A stretch of DNA of 64,000 bases from Verticillium longisporum (lineage: Eukaryota > Ascomycota > Sordariomycetes > Glomerellales > Plectosphaerellaceae), in assembly GCA_019188255.1 (NCBI GenBank), contig JAETXT010000005.1:5456001-5520000 (forward strand). Direction: 5' to 3'. The notes below the pieces were generated by a model. It had not been told where the DNA came from. It saw only the letters and a program-made list of their open reading frames with translations, and ran no database searches. The translations under genes and the position numbers were made by a program. Shown here one piece after another: positions 50,945-62,757 of the stretch (positions are counted from its first letter, which is position 1; every line of letters begins with the position of its first letter).

Positions 50945-53028
50945 TTAATCCTCGTCAAAGAAGCTGCCGGCTCTCTTCAACATGTCCAGGTCAACCAGTC
51001 CCATTACTCGCCCATCCAACCGCCTGAGTCTCTCATCCATGAACCACCAGACGGTGCCAACAAAAAGGGCAACAAAGATCTGGGAAACACCAATGCCAAT
51101 GACGGACGATCGCAGGCCTGCGGACCTTCGGGCCTCCACGGCGCTCGCGACCCCCAATATAAAAAATGCAGCAAACAGGTTCTTCCAGCACACGAGCCCG
51201 GCGTCCATGTCGGCTACGTTGCGCAAGCAAACGTGCAGGTTCGAGCTCGTGTATTGCGCAGACCGGTAGATGACAGGTCTCGCGAGGGCGTTGAGCACGT
51301 AGACACCCACAGCCAGGAAGCCGGCGAGCACAGACAGCAGCTTGAACGAGATGTTTCGGCTGCCGTGGATCTCGAGGCCGAATGACAGGATCCCGATGGC
51401 GGCGAGGACGGTGCCGACGCCAAGGGCCGCGACGAGGTTCAGCAGGGTAAAGTCCTTTCTGGCCTTGCGGCGCCAAAAGGCGAAGAGGGCGGCGGCCGAG
51501 ACGCCGCAAATGAAGGGCGCCAAGAGGAGGGAACCGATCTGTGCCTCGTCAAGGATGGCGGCCGTGAGCGGCGAGACAACATGCGCGATAGTCCACAGAG
51601 CCGAGTACGGCAGGAAAGTGGCCAGCGCCAGCAGTGCAGTGGTCGGGGCGATGAGAGCGCGGGGTCCCTGCAGGAGGGTTCGGTTGTCGACGAAGCCTCG
51701 GAAGGAGGAGATCGGTTTCATGGTGCGCAGATATTGCCTCGCCTCGTGCGTGTTGGGCACGTGGAGGTTGAACTTGCCGATCGAGCGGCGGGCCGTCGTC
51801 GAGGTCGGCGTGCGGGCGGAGGGGAGCGCATTGCCGATGAACCAGCGGTCGTACGCCGTTTCAGGCGCGGCAAAGGCGAGCAGCGGGATGGCGACGATAA
51901 AGAACGTGTTCAGAATTTCAAAATGAATTTCGAAGCGGCCCGCGTTGCGCATGGCGACGCCGCTGAGCAGCGGGGGCCCCCAGGCTGTCGCGGCTTGCAA
52001 GATGTCGTAGGCAGCGAGGCGTGGGTTGCGCTGGTGTCCAAAGTACGTGTCGTGGATCGAGCTGAGAATGAGCGTATCGAAGGCGCCCCAGCCGATGCCC
52101 TGGAAGATGCGAGCGCCGAGGGTAGTGCCGAAGGTGGTTGAGCGCATGTTCCACAAAGAGCCGATGAAAAGAAATACCATGGAAAGGAGATAGACGGGAC
52201 GTTTGCCCCAGATTTTGGAAGCGGTCACGCTGGCGAGACCTGTGATAGACGAAAAGATCAAGGGAACGGCTGTTAGAGATGCAATGGCGGTATGCGAGAC
52301 CTGGAACTGGATGGCAAGCTTGGCGGCGACGGGGATGAAGGCTGTCTTCATGGCGCTCACGAGGCACACTGTCACGAGCAGTGCGAAGAGATTGAGGTCT
52401 TTCTTCCACAGAGGCCAGTTCTGGACGCTTGTCAGTCGAGCAGGCCTTTGAGAACAAAATCGGTACAGGTAGTCCTTACCAGGGGGTCATCCTCATCATC
52501 AGACGGCTGAGGGCTAAGTTCTGTGGTGGCATATCTGCCCGAGCCATACTTGATTGTCCTTCCAGTCATCGTAGTTGAACGAGAAAACCTCCGCGTCGAA
52601 CTTGTCATGGGCCGTACCGGACTCGCGACTGTCGTGTTGGAAGCTGTCTGTGGTCGCGAGATGGTCGGCATCGGGCGCGTCGGGTGCGACGTGAGTGCTG
52701 CTAGCTTGAGCGGCCGTAGTCCTGCTTTGATCTTTGATCCCGCCCCTTGTATTGAGGACATGGTTCCCGCGAGTGTGGAAGATGTGCCGGGTCTTGTCGA
52801 GCTGGTAGTTGGCCTCGACGACATTGTCGCATCCTTGAGCTTAGTTGTCGCATTCGCGACCGGTCTTGTCGCGGGCCCGGATCGAGTCGTCGAGCTCGTC
52901 GCTGGCCTAGGCGGATCTTTGGGAGGAACTGGTGGTGGTATGTCAAGCGACACTACCCTCGCCTTGTGTGGCGCTTCATGGCTTGTGGCGGGCTTCGCGA
53001 AGATGCTTATCCTCGTGGCCTTGTCCAT
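50945..53028 (-). CDS. MFS transporter with long disordered N-tail
   Basis: Membrane transporter of the major facilitator superfamily. Exons on the minus strand are 53028-52480 and 52420-50945, giving 674 residues. The start is the ATG giving MDKATRISIFAKPATS; the frame upstream lacks an ATG. About 180 residues of Ser/Thr/Pro/Arg-rich sequence precede DDPLNWPLWKKDLNLFALL, the family entry motif. Helices then include LTAVPLIFSSITGLASV and, after motif A-like KIWGKRPVYLL, GARIFQGIGWGAFDTL. About 12 helices are expected. The substrate is unknown. The frame is intact. The tail could be a phosphorylation platform, but that is inference. Confidence 0.88.
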
Positions 53029-54747
53029 TGCGCTAGGCTGTCTCGCGCTGTTCAAAGAACTGTCGCGAGTTGTGTGTCGTCGAATGCCTTGAGGATCAGG
53101 CCTGCACTGGACGATGAACGTTCATCCAAAGGTATTATCGAAGCTGAACCAGCAGCGTCTGCGCTTCAAGCGCGGGAGAACCGAAGCAAACGAACGCCAA
53201 CACACCCGGCCTGTGGTGGTTGAAAGAATCGAAGATGGAAAAGGGAAGGGAAGGGGTTTCGCGATGCGTTACTCCGCCATGTGGGTGATAAAGTATAAAC
53301 CCTAGGCCTACGACGGTAGGAAATTAGGAATTAGATGCAGGGGATCGACCTGAGGTGTGATGCGATCATGCTGGGTGAGGGTGTCGTAGCGCAACCCAGT
53401 CTCTCAAAGCGCTCGCATGAGGTGTGGGTGGAAGAAAGCTGAGAAGACCTGGCCTCGGAGACGAAAGGGCATGAAAGATGGTGACTACCCAGGTAGAATA
53501 GGGCATCCGAGAGTCATTGTGACGATCCGGGACGCGTCTGTGCCGTTCGCTCTACACGTCAATCCCTTGACAAACGTGCTCAGGTCTGCATGGCATGACG
53601 AGACTGGCTGGGTTTGCCTCGATATGCTCTCCATCCTTTCTGGTTGACACCTGTACGACCAAACACCACAGGGGTTGCGGTTTTGTCGATCATGCTCGCT
53701 TGGCGGCCGGATGTCACCTTATGCCACGCGCTGCGCAGGCCTCGAACCCCTCCTCTGCTTGGTACCGCTTGATGGGCGTCATGTCAGCGACGTGAGCGTG
53801 GTGGGGCTGCACTCGCTGCTGAAGACTGAGCTTTGACGTTTTGGCCCAACTGAAGGGTTGCGATGACAGGGGCTCTGAAACTCGTCTGGTGTTGGTGTTG
53901 AGAAGGGGGGCGTGACTAGGAGTCAAAAGGAGTCAACGACAAGGGTTGGCGACAGCTAGGTGCTTAACCCGTATACCTCCAAGCGAGCATATCAGTAATT
54001 GCACACGAGAGAAAGCTGGTATGTACGCATGGAGAAGATTCTGCAAACCGAGATGAGAGTAGGTCAATCGATGGGAAGCTCAGGCCACGCTGCTACCCGA
54101 GACAGGATTGGGGGCAATGGCCATCTGGGCCGTCTCTTCACACGAGACGGTACAGCTTCAGTGTGGGATGGTTCATGTGTGTTTGTCTTTGGATTGATCG
54201 TTTTGTTTCAATAGCGTAGCAGTGATCAGGTATCATTGATGCAATAGCAACCGTCTGCTATCAGCCACTTGGGAGCTTTGGAGGCCTGAACGTTCGGTCT
54301 GGCTTGACGAGGGTCTGAAGACCATTAAGAGCCGCCTCTTAAGCCAAGTCACCACACACACATACCTCAGGTCGGAAGAGGGCCACAATGCCATCGGTCG
54401 TCGATCATTCTGGCCAGATTGACTTTGTCCTGGCAGCGTCAGTGGCCTCGACTCAATCGAGTCAGAGTGGTATCTAGAAAATCTCCGATGTCACGTCACT
54501 CTGCTGCATCTCACTCTTCCCCCTGGAAGACGCAGAAATTGACAATACACCGTCAATTCTCCGCTCGAATTACCCGTTAACCAGTCAAGTAGTCAGGCGT
54601 GACAGGTTCCAGTAGAGATAGAGATCGATCAATTTCGCGCCACTGCCAGCGAGCAAGCAAGTATGCGTGCGTGCATGACGGGCATTTCCTGAACGCTATC
54701 TCGGCAGCCCACCATCCAGCCACTGGCCCCCCTCGAAACCGGGGACG
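53029..54747. other. Intergenic region up to the AT-rich island
   Basis: About 1.7 kb with normal base composition. Frames at 53417-54214 lack domains. No tRNA or CRISPR is seen. Confidence 0.5.
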
Positions 54748-54822
54748 GATATTTGCTCGGCCCTTGTTAGATATTTGCTCTGCCCAACAGGGGTAAAGCC
54801 ACAATAGACAGGGGTAAAGCCA
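54748..54822. repeat. Paired direct repeats at the edge of the AT-rich island
   Basis: GATATTTGCTCGGCCC at 54748-54763 recurs with one change at 54770-54785. ACAGGGGTAAAGCCA at 54787-54801 recurs exactly at 54808-54822. Just after the second pair the composition turns strongly AT-rich. The repeats may mark the end of an old inserted element. Confidence 0.75.
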
Positions 54823-56826
54823 TAAATACAGCGCTACTACTAAAATTAGCTATAGCAACTATATACCTATCCTCGTCTCTTATACCTTTGAGTTACTTAA
54901 TAGAATAGCAAGGCAAGCGAGTCGCTAAACGGCTATTAGTAGCCCTTAGCGGCCTAAGGTAGCTAGTACTAATTTTTTTATATTATAAATCAGGATATCG
55001 GAAAGACTATAGTAAACGCTAAATTAGCCTTAATTAGAGGCTATTTAGAACCCTCCCTATTACTAGCTATAGTCTCTAGAAGCCCCTAGAGTAAATAGCC
55101 CGGGCTACTCGCCCTAAAACTACTATTATAGCTACTACTAGAACTATAGTATATCCTATAATAGCTACGTAATAATAGCTATTAGTAATAGCTATAGTTA
55201 TAGAGAGGCACTATGCATCTACTCCTCGGCTAAGAGACGTTACGTAGCCTCTTACTAGCGAGACGCCTCTATAAGGGTCGCTAATTATACTATAATAAGC
55301 TCTATCTACTTATTACTATTAATCTTCCTCTTCTTCCTTAGCCGGATAATAGGAGTATACTTCTAAGGTAGGATTAGTATAGAATATAACGATAGTAGTT
55401 CTAACCGCTTTTACTCCGATAATACTTAGCTAGAAGTAGTAGTTTATATAATAGAGGCGAGGGAAATCGGGGTATTATAGGACCCTATAATAGAGGCGTT
55501 ATCGGTAGCCTCTCTAAAGCGCTAGAAGCGTTCTTATTTAATATATTTAGCGCCTTTTAAGACCTTATTTAGAAGTAATTCGAGAGCTTCTTTATAAGCC
55601 TTTTAGAGGATAGCCTATTTATAGTAGAATTAATAAATAGAAGCTAGAAGAGGGAGGGGGAGTAGATAATAAAGCCTATAATATTCTAATTAAGCTATTA
55701 ATATAATAAGATATCCTTAAGGGTTAATAGCTAATTAAGAGATAGATAGGAATATAGTATATAGTAATAGGGTAGCCCCTATTACTTAGTAAAGCTATTA
55801 GAATAGGGTAATAGCTAGAACTATAATTAATCCGAATTCCTAGCTCTTAAGGCTATTTATAGCTCGTCCTATATCTTCTTAAGGGCCTTAAAGGATATAA
55901 GAAATATAAACTATTACGTAATCTATTCCTATTAGAATTTACTATTAAAATAGCGTATTTATAATTAAATTAAAGTTTTATATTACTCCTTTTTCTTATT
56001 AACTATTTAGGAGATTCGCTCTTATAGAGTATAGAGGTTAGCTCGGCTTTTGCTTCTTAGAAAGTAGCTCTTAAGCTTAGTATAAGCTCCTTTTACTAGA
56101 GACGTAGATCTAAAGCTATAATTTCGGAATCTCCTAATAGAAAACTTATAGAATTACTTATAGAATAATAGCTAAATAGTATTTAAATAGTAAATAAGCT
56201 CTAAGGTTAGGATATTAGCTTTTTAATTAGGAGTATAGAAAGGGAAGGAAGTAAGTAAATTAAGCTATTTAGGATTAAACCTATAATAAAGTAAAGCCTA
56301 TATAAGCTAGAATGCTCTTTCTATTTTAGTATTAATATATTACTTCTAGGCGAATAAGAAGCTATTAGGAGATTAATCTAATAATAGATCCGATAATAAT
56401 TATATAGAATTCGGGTATTATAAACTATTTCTATTATCTATAATATTAAGTATTAAACTAATAGCTAGAAATACCCTTATTATTAAGCTATTTTCGACGA
56501 TTTCGCTAATTATAGAATTTTCTATTATATTATTATTTACTTAATTAAATTAATATAGTTAATATCTCCTATAGGAATAGTAGGAATAGCTATTTATATA
56601 GCTACTATAAAGGCCTCTAATTATAGTATTACCTTCTAAGTAGCTATTCTACTTCCTTCTTATATAAAGGAGAATATTCTTATTTATATATTATATATAA
56701 ATTTACTATAAGAGACGAGGGAATACGATTTTAAGAGTATTTTTAAGCTTCCGATCGAAATCTATAATTATAATACTAAGGGCCTTAATATTCTCCTTCT
56801 CTATTACCTCCTTTATATAGGTAATT
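54823..56826. other. AT-rich, RIP-like degenerate DNA
   Basis: TpA-dominated sequence full of TATAG, AGCTA and TTAATA words, with stops in all frames and almost no CpA or TpG. This is the pattern left by repeat-induced point mutation on old transposons. The original element is not recognisable. Composition changes sharply at both ends: normal DNA before 54823 and the LTR at 56827. Confidence 0.8.
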
Positions 56827-57112
56827 TGTTGAGAGGGCTTCACTGCTTATGTGAACCCCGTTTCATTGCTTTGGCTGTGCCTGAGAGCTCTGAATAGGTA
56901 GGGTAGGTGATATAAGTCTTGTGATGTAGTTGATGATCTCTCTCTGAATTACCACTACCTACGTGAGTCGGATATACCCATCTGATTCACCGATCACGTA
57001 AGCTGTGATTCACGTGCTCCTGAGAGCTGTGAATCCCAGCCACGGTGATCACCATATCGGTGATCCCCTACCGAGATCACTGCCCTAGGGAACCCCTAAT
57101 ATTGGTTCAACA
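56827..57112 (-). repeat. 3' LTR of the copia element (286 bp)
   Basis: Starts TGTTGAGAGG and ends GGTTCAACA on the plus strand, giving the TGTTGA/TCAACA terminal inverted repeats. Against the other copy it has G instead of A in GTGAGTCGGATA and one fewer C in GAACCCCTAA. Confidence 0.95.
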
Positions 57113-57116
57113 CTGG

Positions 57117-57129
57117 CTCTCTTTTCTTT
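57117..57129 (-). other. Polypurine tract of the copia element
   Basis: On the minus strand the 13 bases AAAGAAAAGAGAG lie 4 bp before the 3' LTR, the position and composition expected for plus-strand DNA priming. Confidence 0.8.
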
Positions 57130-57490
57130 GTGGATAGAACAGCCGTGAGAACCAATATTGGGAGCTGTCGCTAGGGTCGATAGCCGCTCCAACGCGCTTC
57201 CAATCTCCAGTCTTCGGCGCGTTAGATCTGCTCTTCCAGCCTTAAAGTGAACAATTAACAGTAGGAGAACAATGAATAGGATAAGGAAAAGTGGCGTGCC
57301 GTCGTGAAGGGCATGCTGACGATCGCCGAGGAGGAGGAGGCGAAGGGGGTGACGACCCCAACAAGGACCTCGATGGTCTTTGTAATGCCGACCGCAAGGC
57401 GGCTGGGCGGGCCGCAGCTCTGCGGCTCTTTGACTGCCTCTGGTGGGACTCGCCAGAGCAGTCAAACTCGGATTCTTCGGATTCCGAGGC

Positions 57491-60400
57491 CTAGTCCGCT
57501 TTGCGGAGCGGTTGCTTTGCTGTTTTGCTGATCGCGGGGTCGTCGTTTTTGCTTCTGGGGTGCTCGTTTTTAGGCTTTGCTGCATTTTTGCTAATATCAA
57601 TTGCCTTTGCCCCCTGACTGTTCTTTTCTTGACGTTTGACCCATCCTTCAATCCTGATTGTGACTTCGTTAGAGCTCACTAGCGCTTCCAGTGCCTGGTT
57701 TGGCGCTCCCTTGGTCATTGAATCTGCAGGGTTATCGCCTCCGGCGATCCAACGAATTTCGTCGACTTCGCGTTCTTCGTAGCTTTGCCGTAACGCCATG
57801 AGATCTATCATTAGGCGTTTCTCTGCTGTCGCGCTCAGTTGAACCAGGCATTGGTAGAGCGAGTAGCTGTCGGTGCAGATAACCATCCGTGGGAGCGGCA
57901 GTTCTAAGCGTTTACAGATCTTTTGGAGCGTCTGTTTAAGGACATAAGCCGCGTCGAAGCCGCTAACCATCCCATAGATCTCGCTAGCCAGAACTGAACG
58001 CGTAACCCGTTTACACTTAATGGATTGCCAATGGAGGATATTGCCGCGCACCGTGAAGGCGTTCTCCTGATCGCAGGAACGTTCGTTACCAAGGAGGACA
58101 ACGAATCCGATCTGTGAACTTAGGTCCTTATTGTTGGCGAAGGAGCCGTCAACAAATACGTAAAGTTGGGCCGTTGAGAGATCCAGGCGCACGTAATTCA
58201 GGCCACGGCCTGCGTTGGCGATCTGCCATTGTATGCGTTTGTTGAGCCGTTCAAAGTCGTCCTCCTGTGGGTTCTTGGCTTGGGCTGCAACAGAGAAATC
58301 GAAGGCTGCCTCTGGTTGACAGGTTGAAGCAATATAGGCACCGCGAGCTCTCTGGGCGATGTATTCCTGCTCTGAGCTCGCTGTCCCTGGGGTTACCAGC
58401 TCTAGGCGATCACCTTGGCCTTTCTGTTGAATCGTGAGATCTTCAGTTCCAACTTTGATGATACAGCCGTTGAAGACGCCGTCAGATCCTGCGTTAAGGA
58501 CGGAAGCAGGCTTTGCCCGGAAGCCAGCGCTTTCGAGCTCTGTTTGTTCCTTTTGTATGAACGCGGGCTCTCCGAGGTTGAGGGTGTCGTCAGTCTGCAT
58601 TCCGACCAGTCCAAAGCTCTCTCCAGCTCTGGTTAGAAGCAAACACGGATCGTAGCCCGTTGGAACGGCGTTTAGGCGCTCTCTGTGGTGGCGCTGATAG
58701 GTTACAAACCAATGGAGACCTGACTCTGCGATGCCATAGAGCGGCTTCACAACGTGGAAGACGATTCCGTCGGGGTATCTATGCTGTAGCTCCTTGGGAA
58801 CGCGCAGGAGAACGTTGCGTAACAGATCTGTAGCGCTCTGGGTGTAGGCTTGACTGATATCACGGAGCATCAACTGGTGGCCACGTTGCTGTAGCGTTGG
58901 GGTGATCGCTAGGATCAGTCGTTGGCTACAGCGCATGATCGTGGGCGACTGCGTTAGCAGGGTTGTCTTCTCCCAGTCACTGTGTCCCTGAACCACCAGT
59001 CTTGACTTCTCATATGGGGCTTGAGGGAGGCCTTTCACCTCTCTTACAAGCCGGCATCCAAAGATCTTAGCACTGGGAAACGCGGATCTCCTGATCGGCA
59101 CGATCACTCCAGCTGCCAGGAGTGAGTCGATTTCCTCCCAGTCGGACTGTTCAAATGGCTTCCCAGGGGTCGTTATTCTGCCTTCATTGCGTAGTTGAAC
59201 AGCTAGGTCGTACCCCTGCTGTTCCCTTTTGACAATGAATTGGCGCTCGATCTGTGAAGTCCCGGTCGCACTGCTCTTGCGATCCGTGAAAGCCGCCTGT
59301 AACAGATTCGTGGCGTTTGTTGACTTCCTGGGTCTCCCGCGTCGTCGTGGTAGAATTGGCTCTGGGTACTCAAATGGTTCTGGGGTCTCTGGAGTTCGAA
59401 CCACTATTGTCTCCCCAGCCTGCTGATCCGGCGATCTGTTGTACGGCTTAACGTGTGTTCCTCTGAACTCCGTTGGGCCGTTAACCATTTCGACCGTGAC
59501 CGCCGTGTCAGAAACCGATATGACCTTGTAGGGACCGGTCCATTTCTCCCGCTCTCGGAACACAAGAACGTCGCTTCCCAGCTCCAGCGATCTCGGCAGC
59601 AACTGCTTGGTATCTGGTCCGTTACGGGTATTGAGAGCGTCATTGACCTTCCGCTTGGCGACCATTCGCCGAAGCTCCGCCATCGCCTTATTGACCGCTT
59701 CGGCGCGCTGCGCCTGGGTCGCGGTGGGCGCTGAGTTGGCGGTGATCCTGGGCATCGCCCCGAATACGAGCAGTGTAGGCACTAATCCGTTGGGCCCAGC
59801 GGTGTCGTTTACCGCCTTCACAGCTCCTTGAAGCAGCGATTCTAGGCTCGTGTCGCGAGACTCTGCCTTCAAGATCTCGTACGCTCTGCGTATCGGCTTA
59901 TGGTAGCTCTCAACCTTGCCGATTGACCAATGGGCCTCTACAGGGATCTGATGGCAGGTCATGCCTAGGAGGCGTGCCTCTGCCCTGAACTCTGCGGAGG
60001 CAAAGTTCGTTCCAGCGTCAACAGTTACGACGTCTGGAGGCCCAAGGTATGTATCCAACCAGCACCTCTTGAGAGCTTCCCACGTCGCGCGAGCTGTGAA
60101 ATTGGGAATGAAAGTTGCGGACTGGAATCCTGTGCTCGCGTCGATCACATGAAGAACGGGCTTTCCATCCAAGTGCATAATATCGACCAAAATCTCGTAA
60201 TTGAAGTCGATATCTGACCTCAGGGCAAACTTGAAGCGTTGCGGGGACTTCCCTTTGATCTGACAATGGTGGCAGAAGTGGTTTATCAGCTCCAGAGCGT
60301 CCCGATTCATGTCCTGGTCTGCTCTCTGGAGCAGGTTCCATAGCTTCTCTACAGATGGGTGACCGAACCGCTTGTGAATGCGTCGGAGCTCTGCTTCTGT

Positions 60401-62647
60401 CAGAAACGCTGCTCCATCGCTCTCTGTCCCCATCATGTATGTGATCCCGGAGCTGGTATGGGTCTTCGTATCCAGGAAGAACCATGGGTGGCCCCATTTG
60501 CGAAAAATGGGCGTACGCTCCTGGATCTCCCCAACGCGCTTTACCAGCTCGTTACGCGTGTTGTCTAGGTAGACTCCGAGATCGTCCATATCCTTGATGC
60601 AAAGCAGGAATGGGGTATCCGTTGGGACGATATGGAACGTGATTCTCCCAATTGGCGTTGGAACAGTGATCTCCTCCGTCGTGGAAATGGGATTTCCTGC
60701 TCCGAATCTCACTCTGGCCCCTATTCCCTGCTTGTTGACTGTTAGGCTTGGTATTAGGGCTATTAGGGCCCTTGTTTGTGAAGCTCCTGCTGTGGAAACT
60801 GATGCCGCGCCTGTATCAGGGATGATGCCGTACCACGTGGAAGTGCTATTGATCTGATACTGGGTGAAGAGCTGCTCTATCGGAGCTGTCATTTCAGCCT
60901 TCGGACTGCTCCCCCTGATTCTGTGTTGGAACGACTCATTTGCTAGGAAGTGTGCAGTATGGGCATTCATCAGTTCGCTCTCGGGATCAGACCCAAAGGC
61001 ATCGTCTGCTCCCAGCTCATCGGAAGTGGGATTGTCTGATTCCGAGCTCTCAGCAGGTTCCATTGCTGTTAAAAACTGACGGTATCCCTTCCGCTGATCC
61101 CCACGCGCTTCCTGCATGCGTTTCCACTGCTCTTTCGAACGTTGTTGCTCCTCGGGAGAGTGCTTCGTCGATCTGCAGTCTCGTTTAGAGCATATCCAGC
61201 ATTTGCGAATTCTGGATGGCTGACGATCATTGGTTCTGCGTACCGACTGCTCTCTGCGATCTCCCCTTCCACTGGCTTGGCGATATCCGCTCCCATAACG
61301 TCTGTCGGTGTAGAAGTGCCCAGGCGTTCTGGTGTTCTCCTCCACCTTCAGTGTGCTCTTGAGCTGTGCGGATAGCGCATTGAAAGATCGCTCCGGCCTT
61401 GCTAGTGCAATCTTCAGCTCTGGGACGCCTTGAACCGCCCTCAGAGTGTTCACATAGAGATGAGTCTCTTCCTTGAACGCAGGGCCAAGTGCTCTCTGGC
61501 ACCGCTGAAGCCTATCCAGAAGGATCTGGAGAACTTCCATTCGCGGCTTTCCTGCGTTATCAGCTTCTGCCGCTATAGAGTGGAACGTCATCGAGCTCCA
61601 GTCTGTATGATACTGTGCTCTGTTGATCTCCGAATCGAACTGTTGTTTGATCGCTAGGTACATTTGACGGAGTCCCATGCTCCGGTTCATGTGCTCTAGG
61701 AAGAAAGTTTGCGCGCGCCCTGAAAGTATACTCGGGAAGAGCGCGTGGAGCTGCGTATAGCGGATTTGCAGCAGTTCGCAAACGTCCGTGAAGATACGCA
61801 TTTTATCGTCAAGGATATCGTATGTCTCCCCAGAGTAATTGCTCTCCTTGTTCCAGAGCGATGCGAATTGCTTGATTACAGCTCCGTCGATCGGTGAATT
61901 CACCGATTCGTGTGGCGGCAGAGCATGGTACCAAGCTGGTGGGTTCTGGGTGACATTTGGGGGTGGGGTCTCATTTCTTCGCGATTGAGGCGTGATCTCT
62001 CGTTGGCTGGATTGCCTGCTCCGTTGATCAGACAACCCTGGAACCAGGGGCTGTCGGGGATCTGTCCTCCCCGTTCGTAGTTTTCGGATTTGGGATAGCT
62101 GGGCGTTCCCCGTGGGTTGCTGCTCGTCGTCCCACTGGTCTCGCTGTTCCTCTGCTCTTTGGAGCACTGAATCCCGGTCGGCAGTGATCGACTCCGTCGC
62201 GTCGGGCATCTCTTCCCATGAAAGCATTGGGACTAGTCTCTTCGACGTCTTAGCGTTTGCTGCTCCTGGAAGAGGGATCCCGCGCTCTGCTAGATACACC
62301 TTCAGCGCTCGAGTGATCGTTGTATTGCAGGAGTCAAAGTCCTCTTCGGTCCAGCCCTGGAAGTCTTCGATAAACGCCTCCAGGAGGTGAACTCCCTTCA
62401 TGGTCCCGTATGCGCTCATTGCCTTAAGGATCCAGGCGCTCTTGAGATCTGCGGATGCCGAATCCAGTGATCCAGGGAACCGTGATTCTGCTCCATTAAC
62501 GATGAAGTCAATATCGAGACCCTTCCTGACCTTCTGCGTTAGGCGTGATATGCCGAGTTCTTCCAGAATGCCGTCGAACTCCTGTTGCATCTTTTCAGCG
62601 CTCTCTGGCTCTGTCACGGAGCTATTGCCGTGATCCGAGGAGCTCAT
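57491..62647 (-). CDS. Copia Gag-Pol polyprotein
   Basis: Single open frame of 1718 residues from the ATG at 62647 (the frame extends 27 codons upstream without an ATG). Gag occupies roughly residues 1-520, with a Cys/His zinc-knuckle-like CWICSKRDCRSTKH near 483. Protease has DTGAAS at about 611. Integrase has an HHCC finger (RIHKRFGHPS, HFCHHCQ, about 758-795) and acidic residues near 822, 877 (TVDAGTNF) and 913 (GKVESYH). Reverse transcriptase has LRDISQAYTQ (near 1263) and QTDDT (1353-1354) in place of the usual YVDD. RNase H shows FVDGSF, ASEIYG and CTDSYSL. All catalytic residues I can check are present, so activity is plausible. A start-to-end open frame in the same DNA where genes show frameshifts is noteworthy. 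Confidence 0.95.
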   Translation of the reverse strand: MSSSDHGNSSVTEPESAEKMQQEFDGILEELGISRLTQKVRKGLDIDFIVNGAESRFPGSLDSASADLKSAWILKAMSAYGTMKGVHLLEAFIEDFQGWTEEDFDSCNTTITRALKVYLAERGIPLPGAANAKTSKRLVPMLSWEEMPDATESITADRDSVLQRAEEQRDQWDDEQQPTGNAQLSQIRKLRTGRTDPRQPLVPGLSDQRSRQSSQREITPQSRRNETPPPNVTQNPPAWYHALPPHESVNSPIDGAVIKQFASLWNKESNYSGETYDILDDKMRIFTDVCELLQIRYTQLHALFPSILSGRAQTFFLEHMNRSMGLRQMYLAIKQQFDSEINRAQYHTDWSSMTFHSIAAEADNAGKPRMEVLQILLDRLQRCQRALGPAFKEETHLYVNTLRAVQGVPELKIALARPERSFNALSAQLKSTLKVEENTRTPGHFYTDRRYGSGYRQASGRGDRREQSVRRTNDRQPSRIRKCWICSKRDCRSTKHSPEEQQRSKEQWKRMQEARGDQRKGYRQFLTAMEPAESSESDNPTSDELGADDAFGSDPESELMNAHTAHFLANESFQHRIRGSSPKAEMTAPIEQLFTQYQINSTSTWYGIIPDTGAASVSTAGASQTRALIALIPSLTVNKQGIGARVRFGAGNPISTTEEITVPTPIGRITFHIVPTDTPFLLCIKDMDDLGVYLDNTRNELVKRVGEIQERTPIFRKWGHPWFFLDTKTHTSSGITYMMGTESDGAAFLTEAELRRIHKRFGHPSVEKLWNLLQRADQDMNRDALELINHFCHHCQIKGKSPQRFKFALRSDIDFNYEILVDIMHLDGKPVLHVIDASTGFQSATFIPNFTARATWEALKRCWLDTYLGPPDVVTVDAGTNFASAEFRAEARLLGMTCHQIPVEAHWSIGKVESYHKPIRRAYEILKAESRDTSLESLLQGAVKAVNDTAGPNGLVPTLLVFGAMPRITANSAPTATQAQRAEAVNKAMAELRRMVAKRKVNDALNTRNGPDTKQLLPRSLELGSDVLVFREREKWTGPYKVISVSDTAVTVEMVNGPTEFRGTHVKPYNRSPDQQAGETIVVRTPETPEPFEYPEPILPRRRGRPRKSTNATNLLQAAFTDRKSSATGTSQIERQFIVKREQQGYDLAVQLRNEGRITTPGKPFEQSDWEEIDSLLAAGVIVPIRRSAFPSAKIFGCRLVREVKGLPQAPYEKSRLVVQGHSDWEKTTLLTQSPTIMRCSQRLILAITPTLQQRGHQLMLRDISQAYTQSATDLLRNVLLRVPKELQHRYPDGIVFHVVKPLYGIAESGLHWFVTYQRHHRERLNAVPTGYDPCLLLTRAGESFGLVGMQTDDTLNLGEPAFIQKEQTELESAGFRAKPASVLNAGSDGVFNGCIIKVGTEDLTIQQKGQGDRLELVTPGTASSEQEYIAQRARGAYIASTCQPEAAFDFSVAAQAKNPQEDDFERLNKRIQWQIANAGRGLNYVRLDLSTAQLYVFVDGSFANNKDLSSQIGFVVLLGNERSCDQENAFTVRGNILHWQSIKCKRVTRSVLASEIYGMVSGFDAAYVLKQTLQKICKRLELPLPRMVICTDSYSLYQCLVQLSATAEKRLMIDLMALRQSYEEREVDEIRWIAGGDNPADSMTKGAPNQALEALVSSNEVTIRIEGWVKRQEKNSQGAKAIDISKNAAKPKNEHPRSKNDDPAISKTAKQPLRKAD

Positions 62648-62757
62648 TGTCGCTGATTTTGTTGAAGCTCTGCTACGGCTGATTGACTGTTCCGTAGAGC
62701 TTCGTTTGTCGGGTTTGGTGGCTAGCAATATAGCCTAGGTGGTGATCTTGGGCGTAG

